From: SHAN690 sp023262195
GTDB lineage: Bacteria > Bacteroidota > Bacteroidia > Flavobacteriales_G > Salibacteraceae
Reading direction: 5' to 3'
NCBI GenBank assembly: GCA_038142005.1
Contig: JAYQJE010000005.1
Location: 1 to 64,000, forward strand
Length of the DNA: 64,000 bases
Shown: in pieces, positions 55,502 through 64,000 of the stretch
Layout: every line of letters begins with the position of its first letter
Numbering within the stretch: position 1 is the first letter of the stretch
Notes under the pieces: model-generated
Seen by the model: only the letters and a program-made list of their open reading frames with translations
Databases searched by the model: none
Told to the model about the DNA's origin: nothing
Position numbers and translations under genes: made by a program

Positions 55502-56919
55502 ATGGCAGAGTTCAGACAAAGCGATCCGCGCTACATTATTCGAAAGAGTGTGTTGCTGTTTGCTGATCTATTGCTGCTATGTATTTCCCTGTATCTATAT
55601 CTCAGTATTTTTTATCACAACAGCTTATGGCCGAGTCAGCCCATTACGCTCAATTTGTTATGGTTTGGTCTTTTATGTGGCCTATGGTTGGTGTATTCGG
55701 CAGCGCTACGGTTGTATTTAGCCCTTTTCGCTCCTAAAATTTCGAGCTTGGTTCGGAAGTCAGCCTTGGTCGCGGCTTTGTCGAGTGCTAGTTTTCTTTT
55801 ATTTCCTTACCTCAGTCCGCTCTTTCCTGATACGCGACTAGCGTTCTATCTATTCATAGGGCAAACCACGCTTGGAATTTCTATTTGGCATTTCTTGTTT
55901 GGGAAGTTTTTTAATAAGCCAGCCTTAGCGAAGCGTACCCTAATTGTTGGTGCCGGTTGGTCAGGAAAGAAAATTGCAAAAACCTTAAGCAATACTGCGC
56001 TTTCAGAAGACCTTGGTTACGAGGTGGTTGGGTTTATCGATGATAATGCGGCCAAGGTCGGTGATGAAGTCGAAGGATTTAAAGTTCTGTCTAAAAGCGA
56101 TGAAATGTTCACGTATGCGCGCAGGCTAAAGGTGGACCTTATTGTATTGGCCGTGCATACGGCTGAAAACATCAACGGTGACTTGTATAGTCATATTATC
56201 AACTGCCAGAATTATGGCATTGAGCTTACTCCGGCAAATATCCTTTACGAGGAAGTGATAGGTAGGGTAATGGTAAAACAGACCGAAACAAGCCTGAACT
56301 TGACCTATGATTTTTACTCCAAACCAGACGATCTGCTGTATTTGGTGCTCAACAGAATATTAAACATAGGCTTTTCGATATTGGGATTATTCATTTGTGG
56401 ACTTGCCATTCCCTTTGTTTGGTATTTGAATGCCTTGTTTAGCCGGGGGCCGCTTTTTATTCCCAAATAAGGACAGGTAGAGATGGAACTCCATTTAGGA
56501 TATATAAGTTCAGAACCATGGTGGTGAATGCTGAGAAGGGTACAGGAGCGGTTTGGGCCAATAAAAACGACTCACGTATCACAGGACCAGGGAACTTTTA
56601 TAGAAAGACACGAATTGATGAGCTTCCACAGTTCTGGAATGTGCTTCGTGGTGAAATGAATCTAATTGGCCCGAGACCTGAGCGTCCTGAGTTTGTGTCT
56701 GAGCTGGTGAAAAAGATTCCATTCTTTGACCTGAGGCACGAGGTAAAGCCGGGCATCACGGGATGGGCTCAAGTCCGTCATAAGTATGGCAATACCGAGG
56801 AGGATAGCCTAATAAAACTACAATATGATCTCTATTACATAAAGAACAGATCTTTTCTGCTCGATATGGGCATTATTTGGAGGACGATCGCTGTAATGAT
56901 AAAATTTAAAGGAAACTGA
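55502..56919 (+). CDS. initiating undecaprenyl-phosphate sugar transferase (frameshift near 56463)
   Basis: PHPT-type enzyme that loads the first sugar phosphate onto undecaprenyl phosphate. Four to five N-terminal membrane helices (LLLFADLLLLCISLYLYLSIFY...) precede a CoA-binding-like domain (RTLIVGAGWSGKKIAKTL, EVVGFIDDNAAKVGDE). After another helix (ILNIGFSILGLFICGLAIPFVWYL), one T is missing at T5 near 56458; adding it gives GPLFYSQIRTGRDGTPFRIYKFRTM and the catalytic domain. That domain has RITGPGNFYRKTRIDELPQFWNVLRGEMNLIGPRPERPEF and KPGITGWAQVRHKYG. The length of about 472 residues is right for the WbaP/WcaJ-like family. It overlaps wecB by one base. Confidence 0.9.
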
Positions 56920-57992
56920 TGAAATTATTAACTGTAGTGGGCGCACGTCCACAATTTGTGAAAGCGGCAGCCTTGAGCCGTGCGCTTGACAGAATTGAGG
57001 GAATAGAGGAGCTTATTGTACATACGGGGCAACATTTCGACTCGAATATGAGCGAAGTGTTTTTCGAGGAAATGCAGATTCCAAAGCCCGCGTTCAACCT
57101 GGCCATTAATTCTCTTGGTCATGGCGCCATGACAGGTAGGATGATGGAAGAGATCGAAAAGCTTATTCTATCCGAAAAACCGAATATGGTGCTGGTGTAT
57201 GGTGACACGAACAGCACCATAGCCGGAGCCCTTGCTGCTAAGAAGCTTCATGTTGCCGTTGGTCATGTCGAAGCCGGATTGCGGAGTTTCAATATGGCGA
57301 TGCCCGAAGAAGTGAATCGGATATTGACCGACCGAATTAGCGATCACCTGTTTTGTCCGACCGATACTGCAATCAACAACCTTAAGAAGGAAGGCTATGA
57401 TAATATTGACTGTCATGTGCACCGTACGGGCGATGTGATGCAAGATGCCGCGATTTATTACGCCCAGTTTGTCGAGGAAAAATCACATGCACTCAAGGAT
57501 AATAATATCACAGATGATATAGCTCTGGTTACTATTCACCGGGCTGAAAATACTGATGATCCAGAACGACTAAATGCCATTGTAAATGCCTTGAATCATA
57601 TTCATAAGAAGTTAAGAGTTGTTTGTCCGTTACATCCGCGAACGCGAAAGATCATGGACAAGCTGAAGTTGATTCCGGAGTTTGATTTGATCGACCCGGT
57701 GGGTTACTTTGATATGATTGCTCTTTTGCAGCGCAGCAAGGTGGTGCTCACAGACAGCGGAGGGTTACAAAAAGAGGCATTCTTCTTTAATAGTCCGTGT
57801 GTGACCATGCGCGATCAAACGGAGTGGGTGGAACTGGTAGAAAACGGATTCAACATGATCGCAGGAGCAGATTCGGATCAAATCATTGCTGCCTTCAATC
57901 AAATGATTGATGCTTCTCCGGATTTTAGCCTTGATTTGTATGGAAAAGGAAAGGCTTCGGAAAATATTGCATCGATCATTGCTTCATGCTAA
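56919..57992 (+). CDS. wecB: UDP-N-acetylglucosamine 2-epimerase (non-hydrolysing)
   Basis: Interconverts UDP-GlcNAc and UDP-ManNAc. The 357-aa protein has GARPQFVKAAALSRAL, VHTGQHFDSNMSEVFFEEMQIPKPAFNL, VYGDTNSTIAGALAAKK, HVEAGLRSFNMAMPEEVNRILTDRISDHLFCPT, and the C-terminal DSGGLQKEAFFFNSPCVTMRDQTEWVEL, all family hallmarks. It lies between the initiating transferase and a ligase-like protein with overlaps on both sides, so these are co-translated. It probably supplies a ManNAc-derived sugar to the polymer. Confidence 0.93.
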   Translation: MKLLTVVGARPQFVKAAALSRALDRIEGIEELIVHTGQHFDSNMSEVFFEEMQIPKPAFNLAINSLGHGAMTGRMMEEIEKLILSEKPNMVLVYGDTNSTIAGALAAKKLHVAVGHVEAGLRSFNMAMPEEVNRILTDRISDHLFCPTDTAINNLKKEGYDNIDCHVHRTGDVMQDAAIYYAQFVEEKSHALKDNNITDDIALVTIHRAENTDDPERLNAIVNALNHIHKKLRVVCPLHPRTRKIMDKLKLIPEFDLIDPVGYFDMIALLQRSKVVLTDSGGLQKEAFFFNSPCVTMRDQTEWVELVENGFNMIAGADSDQIIAAFNQMIDASPDFSLDLYGKGKASENIASIIASC

Positions 57993-59212
57993 GTGAAAAC
58001 AACATATTGAAATGGCAAAATTGGCTCCTCATGGGAATAGCCTTTTTAATTCCGTTGTTTCCGAGATTGGTACCCATACTGATCATGGCATTTACCCTGT
58101 TGTCGTTCACGGCAATTATCAAAGGATTTCGCAGAGTAGAGGTAACCGAGGTTGGTATATTAATGATCGGCTTGTACGTACTTTTCCTTATTGGTATGTT
58201 CTTCACGGACAATTTAGAGCGTGGTTGGTTCAATCTTGAAGTTAAACTTAGTCTTGTAGCTTTCCCAATAAGCTTTATTGGTTACGGCTACATGGACAAA
58301 CGACAATATGAGCGTATTCTATACACGTTTCTACTAGGTGTCCTGATTGCGGCTGTTTATTGTCTTGGCCAAAGTGCTTACAAGGTGTTTTTTAGAAATG
58401 CCAAGTACTTCCACTTTTTATCGAATCGTTATTCAGTGATTATCCACCAGAGCTATTTCGCCATGTATTTGGTGTTTGCTACGGTAATACTCACGTATAT
58501 GGAATGGCCTGTATTTCGGAGAGACAAGATCGGTCGCACCATTGCCACCATTGTGGGCATTCTCTTTTTATCCATTTCAACCATCATGACTGGATCCAAA
58601 ATAGGTTTCATCATGTGGATTGTGGTGATTTGCACCATCACTGTCTATCTAATTCAGGAGCTGAAATACAAATGGCTACCCATATCTATGTTGATGGTAC
58701 TGATGAGCGTGGCAGGCGCCTTTATTCAAACCACTCCAGAGCTAAAGACGAGGATACTTAAATTGATTGAATTGAACGAGGGTGAACTTGCCAGAGATGT
58801 TACAGGGAACATTGAAAGCACCTCGGCCAGAACGGTAGTGTATAAATCGGCTTGGAATGTGATCAAAAACCAACCTTGGTATGGTTCAGGAACGGGCGAC
58901 TATCAGGATGCCTTGGATGAGGAATACCTCACCAAAGGCTATCAAAATTTGTATAACCGGCATCTCAATGCCCACAACCTCTTTCTGCAAACGTGGATTA
59001 GTATTGGTATTCCGGGTTTGATGCTGATCTTCAGCATTTTCGTTGTCATCTTTCAACATTCGTTTTCTACTGGAGAGCGGGTTTATCTCGCATTTTCGGC
59101 AGTAATTGCATTAATCTCGCTTACCGAAAGCCCTTTTAATGTGCAGGCCGGTGTGGTCTTTTTCTCCTTTTTTGCCATGGTGTTTTCTAGACATACTTTA
59201 CCCGACACCTAA
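57986..59212 (+). CDS. O-antigen ligase (WaaL)-like membrane protein
   Basis: A 408-aa protein with about eleven membrane helices (LLMGIAFLIPLFPRLVPILIMAFTLLSF, LLGVLIAAVYCLGQSAYKVFF, ISMLMVLMSVAGAFI). The Wzy_C region reads NVIKNQPWYGSGTGDYQDALDEEY...LNAHNLFLQTWISIGIPGLMLI, with the essential HNLFLQ motif. It overlaps wecB by 7 bases. It could attach the finished polymer to lipid A core or be another polymerase; together with the proteins at 48618 and 53287 it is one of three such candidates. Confidence 0.75.
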   Translation: MLSENNILKWQNWLLMGIAFLIPLFPRLVPILIMAFTLLSFTAIIKGFRRVEVTEVGILMIGLYVLFLIGMFFTDNLERGWFNLEVKLSLVAFPISFIGYGYMDKRQYERILYTFLLGVLIAAVYCLGQSAYKVFFRNAKYFHFLSNRYSVIIHQSYFAMYLVFATVILTYMEWPVFRRDKIGRTIATIVGILFLSISTIMTGSKIGFIMWIVVICTITVYLIQELKYKWLPISMLMVLMSVAGAFIQTTPELKTRILKLIELNEGELARDVTGNIESTSARTVVYKSAWNVIKNQPWYGSGTGDYQDALDEEYLTKGYQNLYNRHLNAHNLFLQTWISIGIPGLMLIFSIFVVIFQHSFSTGERVYLAFSAVIALISLTESPFNVQAGVVFFSFFAMVFSRHTLPDT

Positions 59213-59230
59213 ATATCCGAAAGTTCCATT

Positions 59231-60645
59231 ATGCTCAGAAAAATCCCACTTCATTGGCAAGTCATCGCAGGAATCATCCTTGGAGCGTTGTATGCGTGGT
59301 TGAGCATTAGCTTCGGTTGGAATCAGTTCACCACCTATTACATCAAACCTCTGGGTGACATTTTCATCAATGTGTTGAAGCTGATTGCCGTGCCTATGGT
59401 ATTGTTTTCAGTAATACTTGGAGTAACCTCGCTTAAAGACATCAATAAGCTGGGTAAGATGGGTTTGAAGACCTTGGGACTGTACTTGGTGACCACCATG
59501 ATTTCAGTAACCATCGGTCTTGCCCTGGTGAATGCCTTTGCTCCAGGAAATGCACAAGCAGACAACATTCGCGAACGCAACCGCATTGGGTATGAACTTT
59601 GGCGTGATGCTAATGGCGTTATGAAACTTGACAATATCTGCATAAGTTGTGATGAAAAAACCAGGTACTGGTTGCAGAGTTGAAAGGACAAAAGCAAGAG
59701 TCTAATGAATGGGTTTCGGATAAGATTGAAAAGGCAAAACGTGAGAAGCAGAATCAAAAAGACTTCGGTCCGTTGAAACCTGTAGTTGACGTGGTGCCCA
59801 CCAATATCTTTCAGGCTCTGGCAGACACATCCATGCTACAAATCATCTTCTTTGCGATTTTTTTCGGCCTCATTTTAGTGATGATCGATCCTGAAAAGGC
59901 AGAACCTGTCATTAAGCTGGTGGATGGATTCAATGAGGTGTTCGTTCGAATGATTTGGGTAGTTATGAAAGCCATGCCCATTTTCGTTTTTGCGCTTATG
60001 GCGGGCCAGATTGTGAAGGCTGCAGGGACCGATCCAGACCGATTTTTTGAGTTGCTAGACTTTTTGTGGAGGTATTCTCTCGTAGTGGTGCTTGGGCTGG
60101 TGATTATGGTTTTTATTTTCTATCCACTGGTTGTATCGGCATTGGTAAAGTCAATGAATTATCGCAAGTTTCTTTCTGGGATTAGAGACGCTCAAATCAC
60201 TGCTTTTTCCACGAGTTCTTCTGTCGCCACACTACCCGTGACGATGAATGCAGTCCATAAAAATCTTGGCGTTAGCGAACGCACCACAAGTTTTGTATTG
60301 CCCATAGGCGCTACGGTGAATATGGATGGTACGAGTTTATATCAAGCGGTAGCTGTGGTGGCACTAGCGCAATTCCACATGGTGGATTTGAGTTTGATGC
60401 AACAACTCACCATCATTATTACTGCTACGCTTGCTTCTATTGGTGCGGCTGCTGTACCGAGCGCTGGCCTCGTACTCATGATTATTGTCTTGGAGTCGGT
60501 AGGCTTAAATCCAGCTTGGATCGCCCTGATCTTTCCTGTTGATCGAATCTTAGATATGTGTAGGACCGTGGTCAACGTTACGGGTGACGCTTCGGTTTCT
60601 ACCATTGTTGCCAGCAGCGAAGGAGAACTTGAATCGAATCCCTAG
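59231..60645 (+). CDS. dicarboxylate/amino acid:cation symporter (frameshift near 59660)
   Basis: A GltP/DctA-type sodium- or proton-coupled carrier. The N-terminal helices (VIAGIILGALYAWLSISFG, FINVLKLIAVPMVLFSVILGVTSL) and C-terminal core (STSSSVATLPVTMNAVHKNLGVSERTTSFVLPIGATVNMDGTSLYQAVAVVALAQ, the NMDGT motif, and IPVDRILDMCRTVVNVTGD-like end) are clear. One A is missing in the A6 run near 59658; adding it gives SCDEKNQVLVAELKGQKQES. The carrier has a hydrophilic insert of about 80 residues after the third helix, with CISC at its centre. It starts 18 bases after the ligase-like gene but is not a polysaccharide gene. Confidence 0.9.
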
Positions 60646-61192
60646 AACATCATTTCAGAGGCTACGCTGGTTTGATCCCAAGCCATCGTCACAATTACAG
60701 AAGTTTCGGATACCTCCTTCATTGAAATTGTGAATGTTTCTGTCACACTTTCGGATGTTTTTGGGGTGACATTGATTCGAAAAACATCTTTTTCTTTCTT
60801 GAATGGACTACCAAACAAGGATCTTCCCCAATAATCGGTTTCACTATTGAAAGCGATAACCCATTCGTTTTCTCCTGGAATTGTATAGATTGAATAGGTT
60901 CCAGCATCAAGCGTATTTACCATTAATGGATACAGATTTTGATATAGTGATTTCAGTTGCCTCATTCGCTCCAGTACGCCAAGGCTCTCCAAATGGAACA
61001 AGAGCATCATCTTCATTCGTTCCGAAGATTAGTCTTCCGTTTTTACTTGGTTGTCCGTAGTTAATGGATGCCTTGAAATCACCTGTTAAAATTTCAGCCG
61101 TGGCTGGTGGGCTTTTTCGATCTGATTTTTGGCCGCAGCTGGTTATGCATAAGTGCAAAGCTGCACACTAGGAGTAAGGAGAGAGTTCTCAT
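60642..61192 (-). CDS. DUF2911 lipoprotein (two frameshifts)
   Basis: ATG 61192 gives a lipoprotein signal, MRTLSLLLVCSFAL; after an indel near 61145 it continues CITSCGQKSDRKSPPA. The core DUF2911 motifs follow: ASINYGQPSKNGRLIFG, DALVPFGEPWRTGANEATEITISKSVSINGK. A second shift near 60915 leads to DAGTYSIYTIPGENEWVIAFNSETDYWG and the C-terminal beta-strands. DUF2911 proteins are secreted beta-sandwich proteins, widespread in Bacteroidota, with no known activity. The start sits in a TAATG overlap with the stop of the transferase gene, so it is co-translated with it. It converges on the symporter with a 4-base overlap. Confidence 0.75.
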
Positions 61193-64000
61193 TAGTAATC
61201 AAATTTAGATTGGAGTTTTATCAGTAACATTTTCACCCGTTGGTCATTGGCAACGGAGCTGGAATCAAGCTTTTCGGACAAACCGGGTTGACTCATACTC
61301 AGGTCTAATTGCCACGAAAGGTATTCGATTTCAGCGTTAATACGGGGCTCTAAATATTGTTTAACCCAAGGATATAAGGCTGCGTCAAAAGAAACTGCGC
61401 TCACACGCTGTAACTTTATTTGAGCAGAAATTTCTTCGGCCCAAGTTCTAAGCTGTCGGTCATCTGATACTTCCGCAATTGCAGTTGGCAAGTAATACGA
61501 GGTGTAGAAGCCAAGCCCGTTGATTTCTTTGAATCGCGAAGATTTGGTGGAGCTCTCAATAATCAACTTCGCTTTAAATTGTTGGAATAAACTGTCTCCA
61601 AGATGCGCTAATAAGTCATCAATATTGTTGTCATTTATATTCTTTACATCCAACCAGAAGCGATCAATATTGGCACATTGTGGGTCTGCCAAGTAAGTTC
61701 TCAAATCCATGGCTGTCATCGACTCTCGCTCTCCATGTCCGATTTCAAACCAAATGGCGGAATCCGAATGAAAGACCACATCGAGTTCTACTTGTTTGAA
61801 ACCAAGTCTATTGGTGGCATGATGAAGTTTGCCGATGGTGTTTGCTCGGTGAACCCCCAGTTTTTGTTGCCAGCCTTTGTGCAGGGAATCATTGTTGACG
61901 CGCTCTATGTAATAAACATTCGTATCAGCACCATAGGGGTGGCTTTGATCAACCAATTTTATATTCTCCATCGGTAGCGCATAAGCTGGGTTAAACAGAT
62001 TAAGGCGAGCTTCACTCTCCGCTCCATCAATACTAGCAATTTCAGCAACTTGATCATAGATTAAATCGTTGGTGAATACCTTGAACTTATTCTGATTAAG
62101 GTGCTCTACCCGCTGTGGGTAGGTCTGCTTGTAACCTTCACTAAACCACCAGAACATTGGGATTTCGGTCATTTCATAATCAAATAGCGCCATGCTGTGA
62201 CCATCACCTCGAGATACTTCTTCGCTGTGGTCGGCAAAGTATACCAAACTCTTTTTTGATTGTGGTGCCTTGTTAAGGACTGCGATGATCTCTGTGAGGA
62301 TAGAATCGTTGTAGTAAATGCTGTTGTCATAATCATCAACAATCCAAGTGTTGAAGTTGCCAAACTGACCTTTGGTTGGGTTTTGAAATTTCTCTCGATT
62401 CTCGGGCCATCGGTCGCCATAGTTGCCATGACTCCCCATGATATGAATGAATATTACATGGTTTCTGGCATCCTCTTTTTCAATGATCGATTTTAAATTG
62501 TTCAAGACTATTTCGTCATAGCTCATCGAGGTGAACGTTGTGCCAATGTTCTTATTTAAGAAGTACTCACTATCGCAACCCATCGCGATCAATGAAACGT
62601 GGTTATCCCATGCGCCAATCTTTATTTGGTTACTCAACCAAGTGGTTTTATAATCAGCTGCATTGAGTAAGTTAATGATAGTATGGCTGTTTTTGAATCT
62701 ACGCTGGTTGTACAAATTAGCCGAGGAGAGCGAAAGCTCTAATACGGGATAAGTATGAGTGTGATGAGCAATGGCCTCATCCATCACAATGATTTCGCCC
62801 TGCTTAGCCAAAGCATCGAGGCGAGGGGTGGTGTTTCTATGATAGCCATAGAGAGACATATGGTGTTTATTGTGTGACTCTCCAATGACGACTATGTGCA
62901 ATTCGTTTTGGGCATTGGTGGTAGCGCCTAGTGTTGTACTTTTTTGGGTGAGCGAATCTTGTAATGCAATGAAACCAGCCAACTCACTTCGATATGTCGA
63001 GAATGCTATCGCTGCATCGGAGATACTTGTTGAAACTGGAAACGATATCATACCAATCAATGCTGCTAATAGTAATGCGAGTCGCAGTTTTGGCGATACT
63101 GTTATCCGTTTGTGAGAGAGGTCGAATAGGTAAAGCACCAATGCCAAAAGCACATAAGCGGTAAGGCTTGTTACTGCGTAATTTGAATTAGTAGTTGCGT
63201 ATTGAAAAGCTTCTGTCCAATTGGTCTGAAATATGGCGTAGTAGTCATATTGAGCGAGTCCTTTATCAAACCGGAGAAAGTTCATCACGTTAAGCAGCGG
63301 AATTAAAAACAACAAGAAAAGAAGTGTGGCTAAACCGCTGTTTTTTAATAAGTTAATTGTTGTTCGCTTAAAATAAATTAAACGTAACACAGTGATGCCC
63401 ATTATCAATGACAAGGCCCATATTAATGATACGCGCAAGGGATACGCTCTTACTATGCTCACCTCATCAAAGTAGAATAAGAAAATAGCAAGAAGTACCA
63501 TCGGGAGGCTGAGTGGAGCTCGTAATATCGTCAGACTGAGCACTAAAGATGCGAGTAGCGTACAAACAATAACGATTAAGGGCAACCAAGGATGGTGGTG
63601 TTTTATTTCGAAGTATCCTTCATCGTAATACCATTCATCTCCTTTATCAATGGTAATCGACATCAAATCTCCGGAATCAACATGAAATACTTCGCGAAAG
63701 GGTTGAGTAACTGAGGCTTGGCGATATAGCAAACTGTCGTTCAATGCGATATGATAATCGATTTTTGAACGTGTAGTGTCTTCTGTTTCAGCCCAAGATA
63801 CTACACCTCCACGCAGTAGGATATCTATAGATTCATCAAAGGACAAGTAAGCAATGACAGGGGTTTTCTTGCCAGGATAAGTGATGAAAAAATTTTCGTG
63901 AAGCTCTTCAAAATGACTCTTACCATTCCCTCGTTCATAGCCTGCAACACTATCTACCGACAGAGAATGTTTAGGCAGTTCAGACTTAGAGTACCTGCCA
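61192..64000 (-). CDS. phosphoethanolamine-transferase-like enzyme fused to a C-terminal phosphodiesterase-like domain (5' end beyond window)
   Basis: The frame stays open to the window edge (at least 936 residues), so the N-terminus lies outside; the TTG at 63846 is not the true start. Visible are an N-terminal beta region, about five membrane helices, and a periplasmic sulfatase-fold domain of the EptA/CptA type: VIGESHNKHHMSLYGYHRNTTPRLD with the metal-binding E and the nucleophile Thr region (HHTHTYPVLELSLSS), ADHSEE and GDGHSMALFDYE. After about residue 670 there is a further domain (GVHRANTIGKLHHA, FKQVELDVVFHSD, FEIGHGERESM, FWLDVKNIND) resembling GDPD/FAM151-type barrels. It probably adds and perhaps also removes phosphoryl head groups on surface glycolipids. 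Confidence 0.8.
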   Translation of the reverse strand, partial: GRYSKSELPKHSLSVDSVAGYERGNGKSHFEELHENFFITYPGKKTPVIAYLSFDESIDILLRGGVVSWAETEDTTRSKIDYHIALNDSLLYRQASVTQPFREVFHVDSGDLMSITIDKGDEWYYDEGYFEIKHHHPWLPLIVIVCTLLASLVLSLTILRAPLSLPMVLLAIFLFYFDEVSIVRAYPLRVSLIWALSLIMGITVLRLIYFKRTTINLLKNSGLATLLFLLFLIPLLNVMNFLRFDKGLAQYDYYAIFQTNWTEAFQYATTNSNYAVTSLTAYVLLALVLYLFDLSHKRITVSPKLRLALLLAALIGMISFPVSTSISDAAIAFSTYRSELAGFIALQDSLTQKSTTLGATTNAQNELHIVVIGESHNKHHMSLYGYHRNTTPRLDALAKQGEIIVMDEAIAHHTHTYPVLELSLSSANLYNQRRFKNSHTIINLLNAADYKTTWLSNQIKIGAWDNHVSLIAMGCDSEYFLNKNIGTTFTSMSYDEIVLNNLKSIIEKEDARNHVIFIHIMGSHGNYGDRWPENREKFQNPTKGQFGNFNTWIVDDYDNSIYYNDSILTEIIAVLNKAPQSKKSLVYFADHSEEVSRGDGHSMALFDYEMTEIPMFWWFSEGYKQTYPQRVEHLNQNKFKVFTNDLIYDQVAEIASIDGAESEARLNLFNPAYALPMENIKLVDQSHPYGADTNVYYIERVNNDSLHKGWQQKLGVHRANTIGKLHHATNRLGFKQVELDVVFHSDSAIWFEIGHGERESMTAMDLRTYLADPQCANIDRFWLDVKNINDNNIDDLLAHLGDSLFQQFKAKLIIESSTKSSRFKEINGLGFYTSYYLPTAIAEVSDDRQLRTWAEEISAQIKLQRVSAVSFDAALYPWVKQYLEPRINAEIEYLSWQLDLSMSQPGLSEKLDSSSVANDQRVKMLLIKLQSKFDY

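Noticed and set aside
1..64000. CRISPR arrays, tRNA or rRNA genes, complete insertion sequences
   Set aside because: No regularly spaced direct repeats, cloverleaf sequences, rRNA cores, or transposase genes with inverted ends were recognised on either strand.

Overview
The window looks like a chromosomal segment of a member of the Bacteroidota, probably a free-living or aquatic lineage. The signs are moderate G+C, a CarboxypepD_reg/TonB-dependent receptor operon, the obgE-adk-hpt and lepB-WbqC neighbourhoods, zapA next to RNase Y with a 6S-like RNA between them, and a large Wzx/Wzy-type polysaccharide locus. No rRNA, tRNA, CRISPR array or intact transposon was seen. I cannot name a genus from the sequence alone.

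A dominant property is that more than 20 otherwise convincing genes are broken by single-base frameshifts, usually at A5-A9, T5-T8, C5 or G3 runs and most often with one base missing. They affect core genes such as lepB and an acyl-CoA carboxylase as well as accessory genes. Joining the frames restores family motifs each time, so I annotate these loci as single genes with a probable sequencing or assembly indel. Each entry gives the approximate shift point.

Layout. 1-2.1 kb: small secreted proteins and a lipoprotein. 2.2-7.3 kb: prfC, a DUF1569-like gene, ndk, a secreted protein, an RlmI-type rRNA methyltransferase and a helical-repeat protein. 7.5-7.8 kb: two truncated gene starts facing each other, apparently a rearrangement scar. 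8.0-11.3 kb: a large secreted VPS10/BNR propeller protein. 11.3-18.6 kb: an accessory-looking stretch with an SRPBCC gene, an attC-like palindrome, a five-gene operon built around a YdjI-like SPFH/GYF_2 protein and two paralogous TerB-like/zinc-ribbon membrane proteins, a short SSB, a broken four-helix-bundle gene and a secreted protein. 18.6-33.2 kb: lepB, WbqC, a Tat-signal aminotransferase, a carboxylase beta subunit, a TPR protein, aroA-aroB, obgE-adk-hpt, an SDR, an acyltransferase and lipB. 33.2-41.3 kb: an envelope operon (M23 peptidase, carboxypeptidase-like protein, TonB receptor, lipoprotein), a coiled-coil protein, zapA, 6S-like RNA and rny.

41.3-59.2 kb is a surface-polysaccharide locus: nucleotide-sugar epimerase and dehydrogenase, deacetylase, flippase, two polymerase/ligase-like proteins plus a terminal ligase-like protein, two Wzz-like regulators, two GT4 glycosyltransferases, an initiating sugar transferase and wecB. 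Embedded in it is an unusual overlapping trio: a phosphosulfolactate-synthase homologue, a histidine-phosphatase-family protein and an ATP-grasp ligase. I read it as a candidate pathway that makes a sulfolactate-like acid and attaches it to an amine. 59.2-64 kb holds a dicarboxylate symporter, a DUF2911 lipoprotein and a phosphoethanolamine-transferase-like sulfatase-fold enzyme fused to a second phosphodiesterase-like domain, running off the window edge.

The two best candidates for an under-described system are the YdjI-like/TerB-zinc-ribbon operon (12.2-15.9 kb) and the sulfolactate/phosphatase/ATP-grasp module (46.1-48.6 kb).
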